A stretch of 12,100 nucleotides of DNA, taken from assembly GCA_021778875.1 (NCBI GenBank), contig JAJYBT010000016.1, positions 1 through 12,100 of the forward strand, read 5' to 3'. Shown piece by piece: positions 1-6,766 of the stretch. The notes beneath the pieces were generated by a model. The model worked only from the letters and a program-made list of their open reading frames with translations. It was not told the origin of the DNA and did no database searches. The stretch is from Acidobacteriota bacterium (lineage in GTDB: Bacteria; Acidobacteriota; Terriglobia; Terriglobales; Acidobacteriaceae). A program made the position numbers and the translations under genes. Positions within the stretch are counted from its first letter, which is position 1, and each line of letters starts with the position of its first letter.

Positions 1-19
1 GCGTCTTGCCGGCGGCGGT

Positions 20-1519
20 TTAGAACGGGTTCAGCTTGCCCAGGCCCTTCTTCTTTTTCTTCTTGCTGGAGGACTCGTCGCTCAGGTCCGCCTTGGGCGC
101 CTTCTTCTTCTTGCCGACGGTTGCCACCTGCTGGGCTGGAGCCGTGCCGGGCTTGATGTCATTCACCTGGTCGGGCGCTTCAGCAGGCTTCTCAGCCGCG
201 GGCAGCGTGGTGTCGGTGGGGCCAACCGGCTTCAGGACAGCGTTGGGATCGGCCGCTGCCGCGGCGCCGGGCGCGCTCACAATGGAGACGCCAACGCCGG
301 TTCCGCCTGCCGGAGCCTGCATCTGCACCGGCGCTTCTGAGGGCTGGTCGCTGCGCGGCGGCTCATTGGCCCCGGTCGGTTTCACGGCGGCTGCCGGCTG
401 CGCAGGCCGGCCCTCGTTTACGGCGCTGTTGAAGATGGCAATATTCTGCTTGGTAATGTCGGGCGCCAGTGTGCGTTTGGGGTCGTCCAGGCTTGGTTCG
501 CCCACGTGCACGGCCTCCACCACGGACGGGCCGTGCTGGATGAGGCCCAGAGTCCTGTCGGTAAAGCGCAGGGGTTGGCGGCTGCGCTCTTCGGCATCAC
601 TTTCGGCAATTGCCGTCGGGCTGGGCTCGGGAATGGGGCGGTTCATGGCGACCAGGCGGTCGCGCGCATCCTCCACCCGAGGCGCCATGGGATAGCGGGT
701 GATCACCTTGTTATACGCCGCCGCGGCCCGGTCCATGTAGACCGAGCGAAGCCGCTCGCGCACCGCGCCGGGCAACCCGGGCGCAATCTCAACCGAGTGC
801 GCTTCGCCGGCATAGGCGTCACCGATGTTCAGCAGCGCAAGGTCGCTCTTGGAGTAGAGAGGATACGTATCCACCACAGTCTGCAGGCGGGCGATGGCGG
901 CCACAAAGTTCTCGCGGCTCTGGTAGTAGAGGCCAATCTGCGTCTCGCGCTCGGCCAGAACTTCCTGCACGTCGCGCAGTCTCTGCTTGGCCCGGGGAAT
1001 CAGGGACGAGTCAGGGAACTGGTTGATCATGTTCCGGTACTCTTCCTCGGCGCGCTGCGCATTGGTATAGTCGCGGTCCGGCTTTTCCATCTGCTGGTAG
1101 TAGATGTCGCCAACCTTCATCTGCGCCTCGGCTGCTTCGGGGGCCTGGGGGAAGAAGGTGATGAAGTCCTTGTACTCGGCCTCGGCCTGGGTCAGGGCCG
1201 CTGCTCCGCCCTCTTTGAACCAGGTGTCGCCCACAGCCAGCTTGGCGCGCATCCGGTACTCGGAATCGGGATAGGTGTTGAGCAGGGTCTGCAGAGTAAG
1301 CCGCGCTACGTCATACCGGCCCTTCTTCAGCGAAACCATGGCCTTGTCAAACAGCACCTTGTCGGGCTGCTTGGAGTTCACATTCGCCAGCGGATTCGCG
1401 CTCAGGTCCTGATTTTTCTTGTGCTTGGGCGGCCTCTTCTCGCGGGCCTGGGCAGTGACCGCGCCCAGCACCAGCACCGCCAGCGCAGCAATGGCAAACT
1501 TCTTTGACAACCGGTTCAT
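20..1519 (-). CDS. bamD: BamD-like outer-membrane assembly TPR protein with Lys-rich C-terminal tail
   Basis: Probable periplasmic TPR protein of the BamD/YfiO family, which works with BamA to insert beta-barrel proteins into the outer membrane. Residues 1-25 look like a signal peptide (basic start, hydrophobic 8-22, AQA cleavage site). Residues about 50-292 hold BamD-type TPR helices, with repeated pairs such as FPDSSLIPRAKQRL and YPLYSKSDLALLNIGDAY. The protein is 499 residues, against 245 for E. coli BamD. The extra is a Pro/Ala-rich low-complexity region from about 293, ending in two lysine clusters. I find no cysteine anywhere, so the usual lipoprotein anchor is absent. The ATG has AGGTGG just upstream. 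It lies 67 nt behind rpe on the same strand, probably in one operon. Family assignment is firm for the TPR part; a generic periplasmic TPR protein of the CpoB/YbgF kind is the alternative. Confidence 0.82.
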   Translation of the reverse strand: MNRLSKKFAIAALAVLVLGAVTAQAREKRPPKHKKNQDLSANPLANVNSKQPDKVLFDKAMVSLKKGRYDVARLTLQTLLNTYPDSEYRMRAKLAVGDTWFKEGGAAALTQAEAEYKDFITFFPQAPEAAEAQMKVGDIYYQQMEKPDRDYTNAQRAEEEYRNMINQFPDSSLIPRAKQRLRDVQEVLAERETQIGLYYQSRENFVAAIARLQTVVDTYPLYSKSDLALLNIGDAYAGEAHSVEIAPGLPGAVRERLRSVYMDRAAAAYNKVITRYPMAPRVEDARDRLVAMNRPIPEPSPTAIAESDAEERSRQPLRFTDRTLGLIQHGPSVVEAVHVGEPSLDDPKRTLAPDITKQNIAIFNSAVNEGRPAQPAAAVKPTGANEPPRSDQPSEAPVQMQAPAGGTGVGVSIVSAPGAAAAADPNAVLKPVGPTDTTLPAAEKPAEAPDQVNDIKPGTAPAQQVATVGKKKKAPKADLSDESSSKKKKKKGLGKLNPF

Positions 1520-1586
1520 ACCACCTCGTTACGGCAGCGGCCCGTCGACAGGCCACACGCCTTCCCCTTGCTCATTCAATAGAAAC

Positions 1587-2255
1587 TTACTCGCCTGCGG
1601 CCTCGCGTGCCGCCGCCAGCAGGGCGCGCGCATCCCGCTCGGCATGACCCGCGCCAAAGACAGCGTTTCCGGCCACCAGCAGGTCCGCACCAGCTTGGAC
1701 GATGGCGGCAACTGTGTCGTGAGCCACCCCGCCGTCCACCTCAATTCTAAATGCCAGCCCCAATTCCCGTCGCAATTCCACCAGCCGCCGGATCTTGTCC
1801 AGCGAAAAGGGGATGAATTCCTGCCCGCCAAAGCCGGGATTCACGCTCATGATCAGCACGTGGTGCACCATGGGCAGGATGTCGGTAATCAGATTCACGC
1901 GGGTGGCCGGATTCAGCACCACGCCGGGCTTCATGCCGTGATGGGCGATAAGTTCCAGCGAGCGGTGCAGGTGCCGGCAGGCCTCGTAGTGGACGCTCAC
2001 CCAGTTGGCCCCCGCATCGGCAAAGGCGGGAATGAAATCGTCCGGATTCTCGATCATCAGGTGGCAGTCGAGCGGCAGGCGGGTTGCCGAGCGCAGGCTC
2101 TTCACCACCGGAGGCCCCAGGGTGATGTTGGGCACAAAATGCCCGTCCATCACGTCCACATGGATAACCGTGCCGCCGCCGCGCTCAGCCGCGGCAACCT
2201 CGTCGGCCAGATGGGCAAAATCAGCGGAAAGTATGGACGGAAGCAGCTCAACCAT
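1587..2255 (-). CDS. rpe: Ribulose-phosphate 3-epimerase
   Basis: Interconverts D-ribulose 5-phosphate and D-xylulose 5-phosphate in the cytosol (pentose phosphate pathway). At 222 residues it is the normal family length and has all signature motifs: PSILSAD (6-12), HVDVMDGHFVPNIT (32-45), LDCHLMI (62-68), SVNPGFGGQ (137-145), EVDGG (172-176) and VAGNAVF near the C-terminus for phosphate binding. The family's metal ligands appear as H32, D34, H65 and D174, with D34 and D174 as the acid/base pair. The start gives the usual short N-terminus before the PSILSAD strand, but no clear Shine-Dalgarno precedes it. The leader can fold a GC hairpin (2267-2284). Followed on the same strand by the bamD-like gene. 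Confidence 0.96.
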   Translation of the reverse strand: MVELLPSILSADFAHLADEVAAAERGGGTVIHVDVMDGHFVPNITLGPPVVKSLRSATRLPLDCHLMIENPDDFIPAFADAGANWVSVHYEACRHLHRSLELIAHHGMKPGVVLNPATRVNLITDILPMVHHVLIMSVNPGFGGQEFIPFSLDKIRRLVELRRELGLAFRIEVDGGVAHDTVAAIVQAGADLLVAGNAVFGAGHAERDARALLAAAREAAGE

Positions 2256-2266
2256 GGGCTTTGGCG

Positions 2267-2284
2267 CGGGCGTTTCCCCGCCCG
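2267..2284 (-). other. GC-rich hairpin in the rpe leader
   Basis: CGGGCG (2267-2272) and CGCCCG (2279-2284) are perfect 6-bp inverted arms around a 6-nt loop, between the toxin-antitoxin genes and rpe. There is no T-run after the arm on the minus strand, so it is not a classical intrinsic terminator. It could end or weaken read-through from the toxin-antitoxin pair or structure the rpe leader. Function is inferred. Confidence 0.35.
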
Positions 2285-2287
2285 GAC

Positions 2288-2296
2288 AGTGTATCA
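2288..2296 (-). promoter_or_regulatory. Possible extended -10 promoter for rpe
   Basis: On the minus strand the sequence reads TGATACACT, an extended -10 form (TG, one base, TACACT; four of six match TATAAT). It lies 32 nt upstream of the rpe ATG. No good -35 element is seen at the usual distance. It would allow rpe-bamD to be transcribed apart from the upstream toxin-antitoxin pair. Confidence 0.3.
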
Positions 2297-2327
2297 GCCG
2301 GCGCGAATTCGGAGTCCATGCGCCTGC

Positions 2328-2654
2328 TTACGCCACCAGTCGGCTGGCGCGCACCTGCAGGCGAATCCCCTCCTGCTCCTGAAGAAAGGCGATGATCTCA
2401 AAGAGATTCGCCGCCGTGGGGTTGCCCTGCGGGCCAAACATTTGATGCAGTGTCTTCACGTGGAACTTGGTCTTTGCCGCGAGCGCTGGAAATCCGATCG
2501 TTGCATGGATGTAGTCCCGCAGAATCTCCTTGCCCAGCTGTACTTCGCCTCCAAGCAGGGCATCCACGGCGTCGCGCAGAAGCCCGCGACGAAACGCCGG
2601 GTCGCGGCGCACCCTCGCCTGCACCGTCTCTCTAAAATCGCGCGTCAATGCCAT
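2328..2654 (-). CDS. HigA-like antitoxin, partner of the upstream RelE/ParE-type toxin
   Basis: Predicted antitoxin and DNA-binding repressor of 108 residues (MALTRDFRET...). It resembles the Xre/HigA-like antidotes found directly after Gp49/RelE-like addiction-module toxins. Residues about 53-82 (GFPALAAKTKF, KTLHQMFGPQGNPTAANL) have the degenerate helix-turn-helix pattern typical of that group, where the recognition region ends in a GNPT-like motif. A longer reading from 2744 is possible, but I chose the ATG at 2654: family members begin MALT/TRDF, AGAGGGA lies at SD distance, and it starts 2 nt after the toxin stop. Free antitoxin should neutralise the toxin and repress the pair. No autoregulatory operator could be assigned with confidence here. 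Confidence 0.82.
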   Translation of the reverse strand: MALTRDFRETVQARVRRDPAFRRGLLRDAVDALLGGEVQLGKEILRDYIHATIGFPALAAKTKFHVKTLHQMFGPQGNPTAANLFEIIAFLQEQEGIRLQVRASRLVA

Positions 2655-2656
2655 GG

Positions 2657-2983
2657 TCAATCCCTCTTTTGCCGCTTGTAATCCTGCCAACAGCTTTTCG
2701 CCTTCTCGATGTCGTCCTGTTGGCGTCTCTTCGTGCCGCCGCACAACAGGATGATGATCGCTTCGCCGTCTTTACCGAAATAAATGCGATAGCCGGGCCC
2801 GGAGTCGATCCGATACTCAAAGACTCCTGAGCCAACGCCCTTCACGTTTGACAGATTGCCCAGCCCAAGACGATACAGAGCAGTTGAAACTCGCCTTGCC
2901 GCCTCATTTGCAAGCCCGTCAAACCATTCGCCGAACGGGCTGCGACCGTCTTTCCCCAGATACTCCCGAACGTCGATCACCAT
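2657..2983 (-). CDS. RelE/ParE-superfamily toxin (addiction-module killer, HigB/Gp49-like)
   Basis: Predicted toxin of 108 residues, first gene of a toxin-antitoxin pair. The central and C-terminal signature is typical of the addiction-module killer family: EYRIDSGPGYRIYFG (56-70), IILLCGGTKRRQQDDI (77-92), then a basic helix to the C-terminus (KAKSCWQDYKRQKRD). Relatives are usually ribosome-dependent mRNA interferases; activity here is inferred. The antitoxin starts 2 nt after the stop. The 58-bp gap upstream is AT-rich (ATATATG and nearby), unlike the surrounding DNA, and should hold the promoter, though I cannot place -35/-10 boxes confidently. The 5' part of the gene is less GC-rich (29 of 60 bases at 2941-3000), consistent with mobile origin. 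Confidence 0.88.
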   Translation of the reverse strand: MVIDVREYLGKDGRSPFGEWFDGLANEAARRVSTALYRLGLGNLSNVKGVGSGVFEYRIDSGPGYRIYFGKDGEAIIILLCGGTKRRQQDDIEKAKSCWQDYKRQKRD

Positions 2984-3041
2984 CCGAATAGTAACATATA
3001 TACATCCATCATAGATCCCGGAATATGGGGAATCAGTTGGC

Positions 3042-4301
3042 TCAGTTCTGTTGCGCCGTCATCGCTTTGGCCGCCACGCGCCCCACCCCGCGCAGGATGG
3101 CCTTGACGGGCCAATGACCCTCGGCATCGGGAAAGAAGATTTCCCCGGTGCGGCGCGCCTCGGGCCGGTAGTACCACCGCTTGAGCAGGGCCAGATGGCC
3201 CTGGCGCATGGCTGAAGACGGTGCCTCATGCGACGCAGCCAGCGCGTCCAATGCCGCCTCCAGGCGGGCTTCCAGCACGCCACGCGCCAGCTTCCCGGGC
3301 ATCTCCGGCGGCGCGGCCTCGGGTCCGGGCGCTTCGGGAATGGCTTCCATCGCCACGGGATGAGCGAACAGCGAGCTGGAACCGGACTGCTCATTCTGGA
3401 TGCGCATGCCCAGCGTCGAAAACCCGGCCGGGCCACGCAACCGGCCCTGCTCGAAGAGAAAAACGGCCACCTCGTCCGGGTTGGCCGGGGCCTGCAGAAT
3501 GACGGCACGCAGCTGGCTCATGGGACGCACCAGTTCCGAAGCCAGCGCCCTGACACCCTCCACGCGCTGCACCTGCGCATGCATCGCGGCAGCGGTTTCA
3601 AATTCGAGGCTGGCCGAGGCCTCGTCGCGCCCGGCGCGCAGTTGCACCAGCCGGCTCTCGCCGCGCGTCGAAAGAAACGCTTCCACCGCTTCGGCCTCTT
3701 CGGCGTACCGCTCGTCCGTACAGCCCTTGTAGCACGGCGCGAGGCACATCTTCATCTCGGAGTAGACGCAGCCCGGGTGGCCCGGATTCGGGTCCAGATC
3801 GTCCGTGCAGCGGCGCAGCAGGAAGAGCTTGAGCGCCTCGTCCACGTAGCGTTCCGCCGCCGCGCGCGACGCGAACGGCCCGTAGGCCCATTCGCCCTCG
3901 CGCTGACTGGGCCGATGCGTGACCACTACGCGCGGATACGGATTGCCGCCCAGGAAGCGGACAAAGGCCGGAGCGCGCAGATGCATGCGCTCCAGGGCCT
4001 TTGCGCCATAGACCTCTTCCAAGAGAGAAAACTGCGCGAGCAGCGACTCGAACTCCGAGCCGGTCAGCCGCCACTCGATGCGGCGAACGCGGCCAGCGAG
4101 TTGCAAACGTCGCGGATGTTTGGCCGAGGGCTGCAAGAGCCGCTCCAGCCGCCCGCGCAGGTTGGGCGTGTGGCCAATATAGGGCTCGAGGTGCGCCTCC
4201 GCGCCGTAGAGGGCAAAGACCGCAGGGCTTGACGGCAGTTGCAGCAGCGCGGCTTTGGGATCAGCCGGGTCAAAAGCCAGCGATCGCATGTGGTTTGGCA
4301 C
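3042..4301 (-). CDS. UvrC/Cho-like GIY-YIG protein lacking the UvrC C-terminal half
   Basis: Protein of 419 residues related to the N-terminal half of excinuclease subunit UvrC and to Cho; any role in nucleotide excision repair is inferred. Residues 22-100 form a GIY-YIG-type domain: PAVFALYG stands for the GIY strand, YIG is at 41-43 and the conserved arginine follows in NLRGRL. Residues 165-194 hold a cysteine cluster (C165, C178, C186, C190, C194) with CLAPC matching the UvrC CLGPC element. Residues 225-250 (ASASLEFETAAAMHAQVQRV) are a UVR-type helix pair. The RNase H-like and helix-hairpin-helix domains of full UvrC (about 600 residues) are absent; 255-419 is unrecognised. I chose the GTG at 4301 because GGGGAG lies 5 nt upstream. 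A TTG at 4328 would overlap pmbA; an ATG at 4289 has no well-spaced SD. Confidence 0.82.
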   Translation of the reverse strand: MPNHMRSLAFDPADPKAALLQLPSSPAVFALYGAEAHLEPYIGHTPNLRGRLERLLQPSAKHPRRLQLAGRVRRIEWRLTGSEFESLLAQFSLLEEVYGAKALERMHLRAPAFVRFLGGNPYPRVVVTHRPSQREGEWAYGPFASRAAAERYVDEALKLFLLRRCTDDLDPNPGHPGCVYSEMKMCLAPCYKGCTDERYAEEAEAVEAFLSTRGESRLVQLRAGRDEASASLEFETAAAMHAQVQRVEGVRALASELVRPMSQLRAVILQAPANPDEVAVFLFEQGRLRGPAGFSTLGMRIQNEQSGSSSLFAHPVAMEAIPEAPGPEAAPPEMPGKLARGVLEARLEAALDALAASHEAPSSAMRQGHLALLKRWYYRPEARRTGEIFFPDAEGHWPVKAILRGVGRVAAKAMTAQQN

Positions 4302-4314
4302 GGCCTCTCCCCGT

Positions 4315-5712
4315 TCAGGCTCCCGCAATCGTCATGCCGTCAATACGCAGCGTGGGCGACGCCACCGCGCCGCGAAAGACCAGGTCGTTGCCAATGGCGG
4401 TCACGTTCTGGAGCATCTGTGCAAGGTTGCCCGCGATGGTGACTTCCTCGACCGCGTGGGTCAGGTGGCCGTTCTCAATCCACAATCCAGTCGCTCCGCG
4501 GGAGTAGTCGCCTGTGACAACGTTCACGCCGAAGCCCATCAGGCTCGTCACATAAAGCCCGGCGGGAATGGCAGCCATAATCTCATCCGGGCTCAACGTT
4601 CCCGGCTCCGGATACAGGTTGCCACAGCCGATGCCCGGCGTTCCTGCCAGACCGCGCGAGGCGTTGTGGGTGGACTTCATGCCCAGCTTACGCGCCGTGT
4701 AGGTGTTCAGCAGATAGTTGTGCAGCACGCCGCTTTCTACCACGACGGTGCGGCGCGAGGGCAGCCCTTCGCCGTCGAAGGGCGAGGTGCCAAAGCCGCC
4801 TGCGCCGCTGGGCAGCAGCATCGTGTTGTCGTCAATAATGGTCAGCGCGGACGCGGCGATTTGCTCGCCGAGCTTTCCCGCCAGGAACGACGCATGACGC
4901 CAGATGGCGTCGCCCGAGGCCGCCTCAAACACTGAGCCGATAAGCGACCGCGCTGCTTCCGGCGCAAAGACGATGGGAACCTGTTGCGTGGGCACGCGCC
5001 GCGCGCCCAGGCGGCGCAGGGTACGCCGCGCGGCTTCCCGCCCCACGGCCTCAGGGGAATCGAGGTGTGCGAAGCATCGCGCGCTGGACCACCATCCGTC
5101 GCGCTGCATCTGGCCATTGGCATCCACGGCCAGCGGCGCGGCTGCCACCCCCGTGTAGCTGGTGCGATAGCCGCCCACAAAGCCGCGCGAGTTCGCCAGC
5201 ACCTTGCGCCCCGTTGCGGCGTCAAAGCTGCCGCCATCGGAGTTGGTGATACGCGGGTCCGCGGCCAGGGCCGCCGCCTCGGCGCGCCGCGCCCACTCGA
5301 TGCGTTCCGTACCGGACAGCGAGTACACGTCCTCGTAATAAAGGCGCAGGTCGCCTTTGACCGAACCGAACTCTACGGCCTCCGGCAAACCGGTGTAGGT
5401 GTCCTCTTCGGTAACTTTAACCAGCGCCATCGCGCCATCGACAAGCTGGCGAATACCCTCCGGGGTCAGGTCGCTGGTGGAGGCCGAGGCCGACCGCTTG
5501 CCCTGAAACACCCGCAAGCCCAGCCCTCGCGAGCCGGACTCCTTCAGCGTTTCCACCTGGCCCATGCGCACGTTCACCCTGAACTCGTCGCCCTCGCGCA
5601 CCGCCGCTTCGGCATCGCTGGCGCCGGCTTTCATGGCGCGCGCCACCACGTCGGCGGCCAGTGATTCCATATCCAATGCAGTCAATCCGGGTTGCGCTGC
5701 GGCTTCGGGCAT
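4315..5712 (-). CDS. pmbA: PmbA/TldE, non-catalytic-type subunit of the TldD/TldE metallopeptidase
   Basis: Member of the TldD/PmbA (U62) family, 465 residues. It pairs with TldD to form a cytosolic protease known in E. coli for maturing microcin B17 and degrading the antitoxin CcdA. Signatures: the N-terminal ASDAEAAVREGDEF and RGLGLRVFQGKRSASAST segments, SPFDGEGLPSRRTVVVESG (about 300-318), and MGFGVNVVTGDYSRGATGLW (about 382-401). It lacks HExxxH, as expected for TldE rather than TldD. No convincing SD precedes the ATG; a TGTTACTGT extended -10-like sequence sits so that transcription could begin at the ATG. An internal ATG at codon 15 is an alternative. Followed 13 nt later by the UvrC-like gene. 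Its partner tldD lies about 2.3 kb upstream on the same strand. Confidence 0.95.
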   Translation of the reverse strand: MPEAAAQPGLTALDMESLAADVVARAMKAGASDAEAAVREGDEFRVNVRMGQVETLKESGSRGLGLRVFQGKRSASASTSDLTPEGIRQLVDGAMALVKVTEEDTYTGLPEAVEFGSVKGDLRLYYEDVYSLSGTERIEWARRAEAAALAADPRITNSDGGSFDAATGRKVLANSRGFVGGYRTSYTGVAAAPLAVDANGQMQRDGWWSSARCFAHLDSPEAVGREAARRTLRRLGARRVPTQQVPIVFAPEAARSLIGSVFEAASGDAIWRHASFLAGKLGEQIAASALTIIDDNTMLLPSGAGGFGTSPFDGEGLPSRRTVVVESGVLHNYLLNTYTARKLGMKSTHNASRGLAGTPGIGCGNLYPEPGTLSPDEIMAAIPAGLYVTSLMGFGVNVVTGDYSRGATGLWIENGHLTHAVEEVTIAGNLAQMLQNVTAIGNDLVFRGAVASPTLRIDGMTIAGA

Positions 5713-5794
5713 GGGTCAACAGTAACAAACCGCCGTGCCCGCTGGCACGTGCGCAGGCATAGGTGGCGGCTTCGTGCCTGCATTGCGCATCGCA

Positions 5795-5822
5795 TCTTCA
5801 GCGGCGCGGGATTTGCTATCGT
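5795..5822 (+). promoter_or_regulatory. Candidate promoter of the Sel1-repeat gene
   Basis: An extended -10 TGCTATCGT (TG at 5814-5815, TATCGT at 5817-5822) follows a weak -35-like TCTTCA (5795-5800) by 16 nt. It leaves a leader of about 15-20 nt containing the AGAGGTG ribosome site. Lies in the 132-bp divergent gap between pmbA and the Sel1 gene. Confidence 0.35.
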
Positions 5823-5844
5823 GAGGAGTACTTTCAGAGGTGTC

Positions 5845-6732
5845 ATGAACATGCGGTGGAAGCGGCTTTTGGTTGTCGCGATTTTTGTTGTCACGCTGGC
5901 CGGGGCCGGCGCGCAGATTCGGAAAATCGACCCTACGCTCCTGGGCAAGGCCACGGCCGGCGATGCTCAGGCGCAGTTTCTTGTGGGGAGGGCCTATCTG
6001 CAGGGCAAGGGTGTTGAGCAGGACGCCTCGCAGGCTGCAGCGTGGTTCCAGAAGGCCGCTGAGCAAGGCAACGCGCAGGCGCAGTACGAGCTTGCCGTGC
6101 TCTTCCACACCGGACAGGGCGTGGCGCAGAGTGACGCGCAGGCGGCAGCATGGTATCTGAAGGCTGCCAACCAGGGAGTCGCGGCGGCGCAACTGCATCT
6201 TGGCGCGCTCTATGACCACGGCGAGGGCGTGCCGCAGAACTACGCGCAGGCAGCCGAGTGGTATCGCAAGGCCGCCCTGCAGGAGAACGCGGAGGCCCAG
6301 TACAACCTGGGAACGCTCTACGAGCGCGGTCTGGGCGTGCCGCAGGACTACGCGCAGGCCGTGGACCTGTATCGCAGGGCGGCGACGAAGGGCAATGCCT
6401 CGGCACAGTTCAATCTCGCGCTGCTCTATGACAACGGCGAAGGCGTGGACCGCGACTATGCCGAGGCCGCAAAGTGGTACAACAAGGCCGCCGACCAGGG
6501 CGTGCCGCGCGCGCAATACAACCTGGGTTCGATGTTCGTGTCAGGGCAGGGCGTGCCGCGCGATCTGGTGGAGGCGGATTACTGGCTCGACCTGGCGGCC
6601 AGCACGTGGGACGGCGCACGGCAGCAGCAGGCCATCAGCGCGCGCGACAGGGTGGGCGCGCGGCTGACGGCAGCGGAACTGTTCAGCGCGCAGCAACGGG
6701 CGTCAAAGTGGCTGGCGGCACACCAGAAATAG
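5845..6732 (+). CDS. Secreted Sel1-like repeat (SEL1/TPR-like) protein
   Basis: Protein of 295 residues made mainly of six consecutive Sel1-like repeats of 36 residues each (41-253). Each follows AxAQxxLGxLYxxGxGVxxDxxQAAxWYxKAA. Such repeats form an alpha-solenoid that binds other proteins; the partner is unknown. Residues 1-24 are a signal peptide (MRWKR, hydrophobic 9-20, AGAQ at the likely cleavage site), so the protein should act in the periplasm or outside. There is no lipobox cysteine and no extra catalytic domain; 254-295 is a helical cap. A longer in-frame reading exists from 5692, but the ATG at 5845 has AGAGGTG at good spacing and gives the signal peptide; ATG 5851 is also possible. 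Divergent from pmbA; the second toxin-antitoxin pair starts 34 nt after its stop. Confidence 0.88.
   Translation: MNMRWKRLLVVAIFVVTLAGAGAQIRKIDPTLLGKATAGDAQAQFLVGRAYLQGKGVEQDASQAAAWFQKAAEQGNAQAQYELAVLFHTGQGVAQSDAQAAAWYLKAANQGVAAAQLHLGALYDHGEGVPQNYAQAAEWYRKAALQENAEAQYNLGTLYERGLGVPQDYAQAVDLYRRAATKGNASAQFNLALLYDNGEGVDRDYAEAAKWYNKAADQGVPRAQYNLGSMFVSGQGVPRDLVEADYWLDLAASTWDGARQQQAISARDRVGARLTAAELFSAQQRASKWLAAHQK
5965..6603 (+). repeat. Six tandem 108-bp coding repeats (Sel1 units)
   Basis: The DNA repeats with a 108-base period because each Sel1 unit is 36 codons; units start near 5965, 6073, 6181, 6289, 6397 and 6505. They differ at many positions, so they are old protein repeats, although blocks such as gtgccgcag plus tacgcgcaggc recur nearly unchanged and could support copy-number change by recombination. 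Confidence 0.85.
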
Positions 6733-6735
6733 CGC

Positions 6736-6763
6736 TTGCGGAATATATCAGATTGGATATAAT
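6736..6763 (+). promoter_or_regulatory. Promoter of the second toxin-antitoxin pair
   Basis: A -35-like TTGCGG (6736-6741) and a perfect -10 TATAAT (6758-6763) are separated by 16 nt. The -10 ends only 3 nt before the toxin ATG at 6767, so the transcript would be leaderless or nearly so; no Shine-Dalgarno is present. Confidence 0.6.
6744..6761. promoter_or_regulatory. Inverted repeat overlapping the -10 box, likely antitoxin operator
   Basis: TATATC (6744-6749) and GATATA (6756-6761) are perfect 6-bp arms around AGATTG. The right arm overlaps the -10 box, so a dimeric repressor bound here would block the polymerase. The Xre-type antitoxin encoded at 7093-7383 is the natural candidate. Binding is inferred from position and from the usual autoregulation of such modules. 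Confidence 0.5.
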
Positions 6764-6766
6764 TGA

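Noticed and set aside
506..1507. 333-codon plus-strand open frame opposite the bamD-like gene
   Set aside because: The minus-strand protein has a signal peptide, TPR pattern and ribosome site; the plus-strand frame has none.
1419..2681. 420-codon plus-strand open frame opposite rpe, part of bamD and the antitoxin
   Set aside because: It runs opposite to rpe, whose motifs are unmistakable; the translation is low in hydrophobic core patterns and rich in H, R, Q, P, as expected for a shadow in GC-rich DNA.
2655..2744. Longer antitoxin reading from 2744 (30 extra residues)
   Set aside because: It overlaps the toxin gene's 3' end; the extra residues do not match the family, and the ATG at 2654 has a good ribosome site.
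3228..4232. 334-codon plus-strand open frame opposite the UvrC-like gene
   Set aside because: Shadow frame; the opposite strand carries the cysteine cluster and UVR motif.
5716..6516. 266-codon minus-strand repetitive open frame
   Set aside because: The repetitiveness comes from the Sel1 repeats on the other strand.
5965..6603. CRISPR-like periodic repeat
   Set aside because: Period is 108 bases, there are no short identical repeats with unique spacers, and it encodes Sel1 units.
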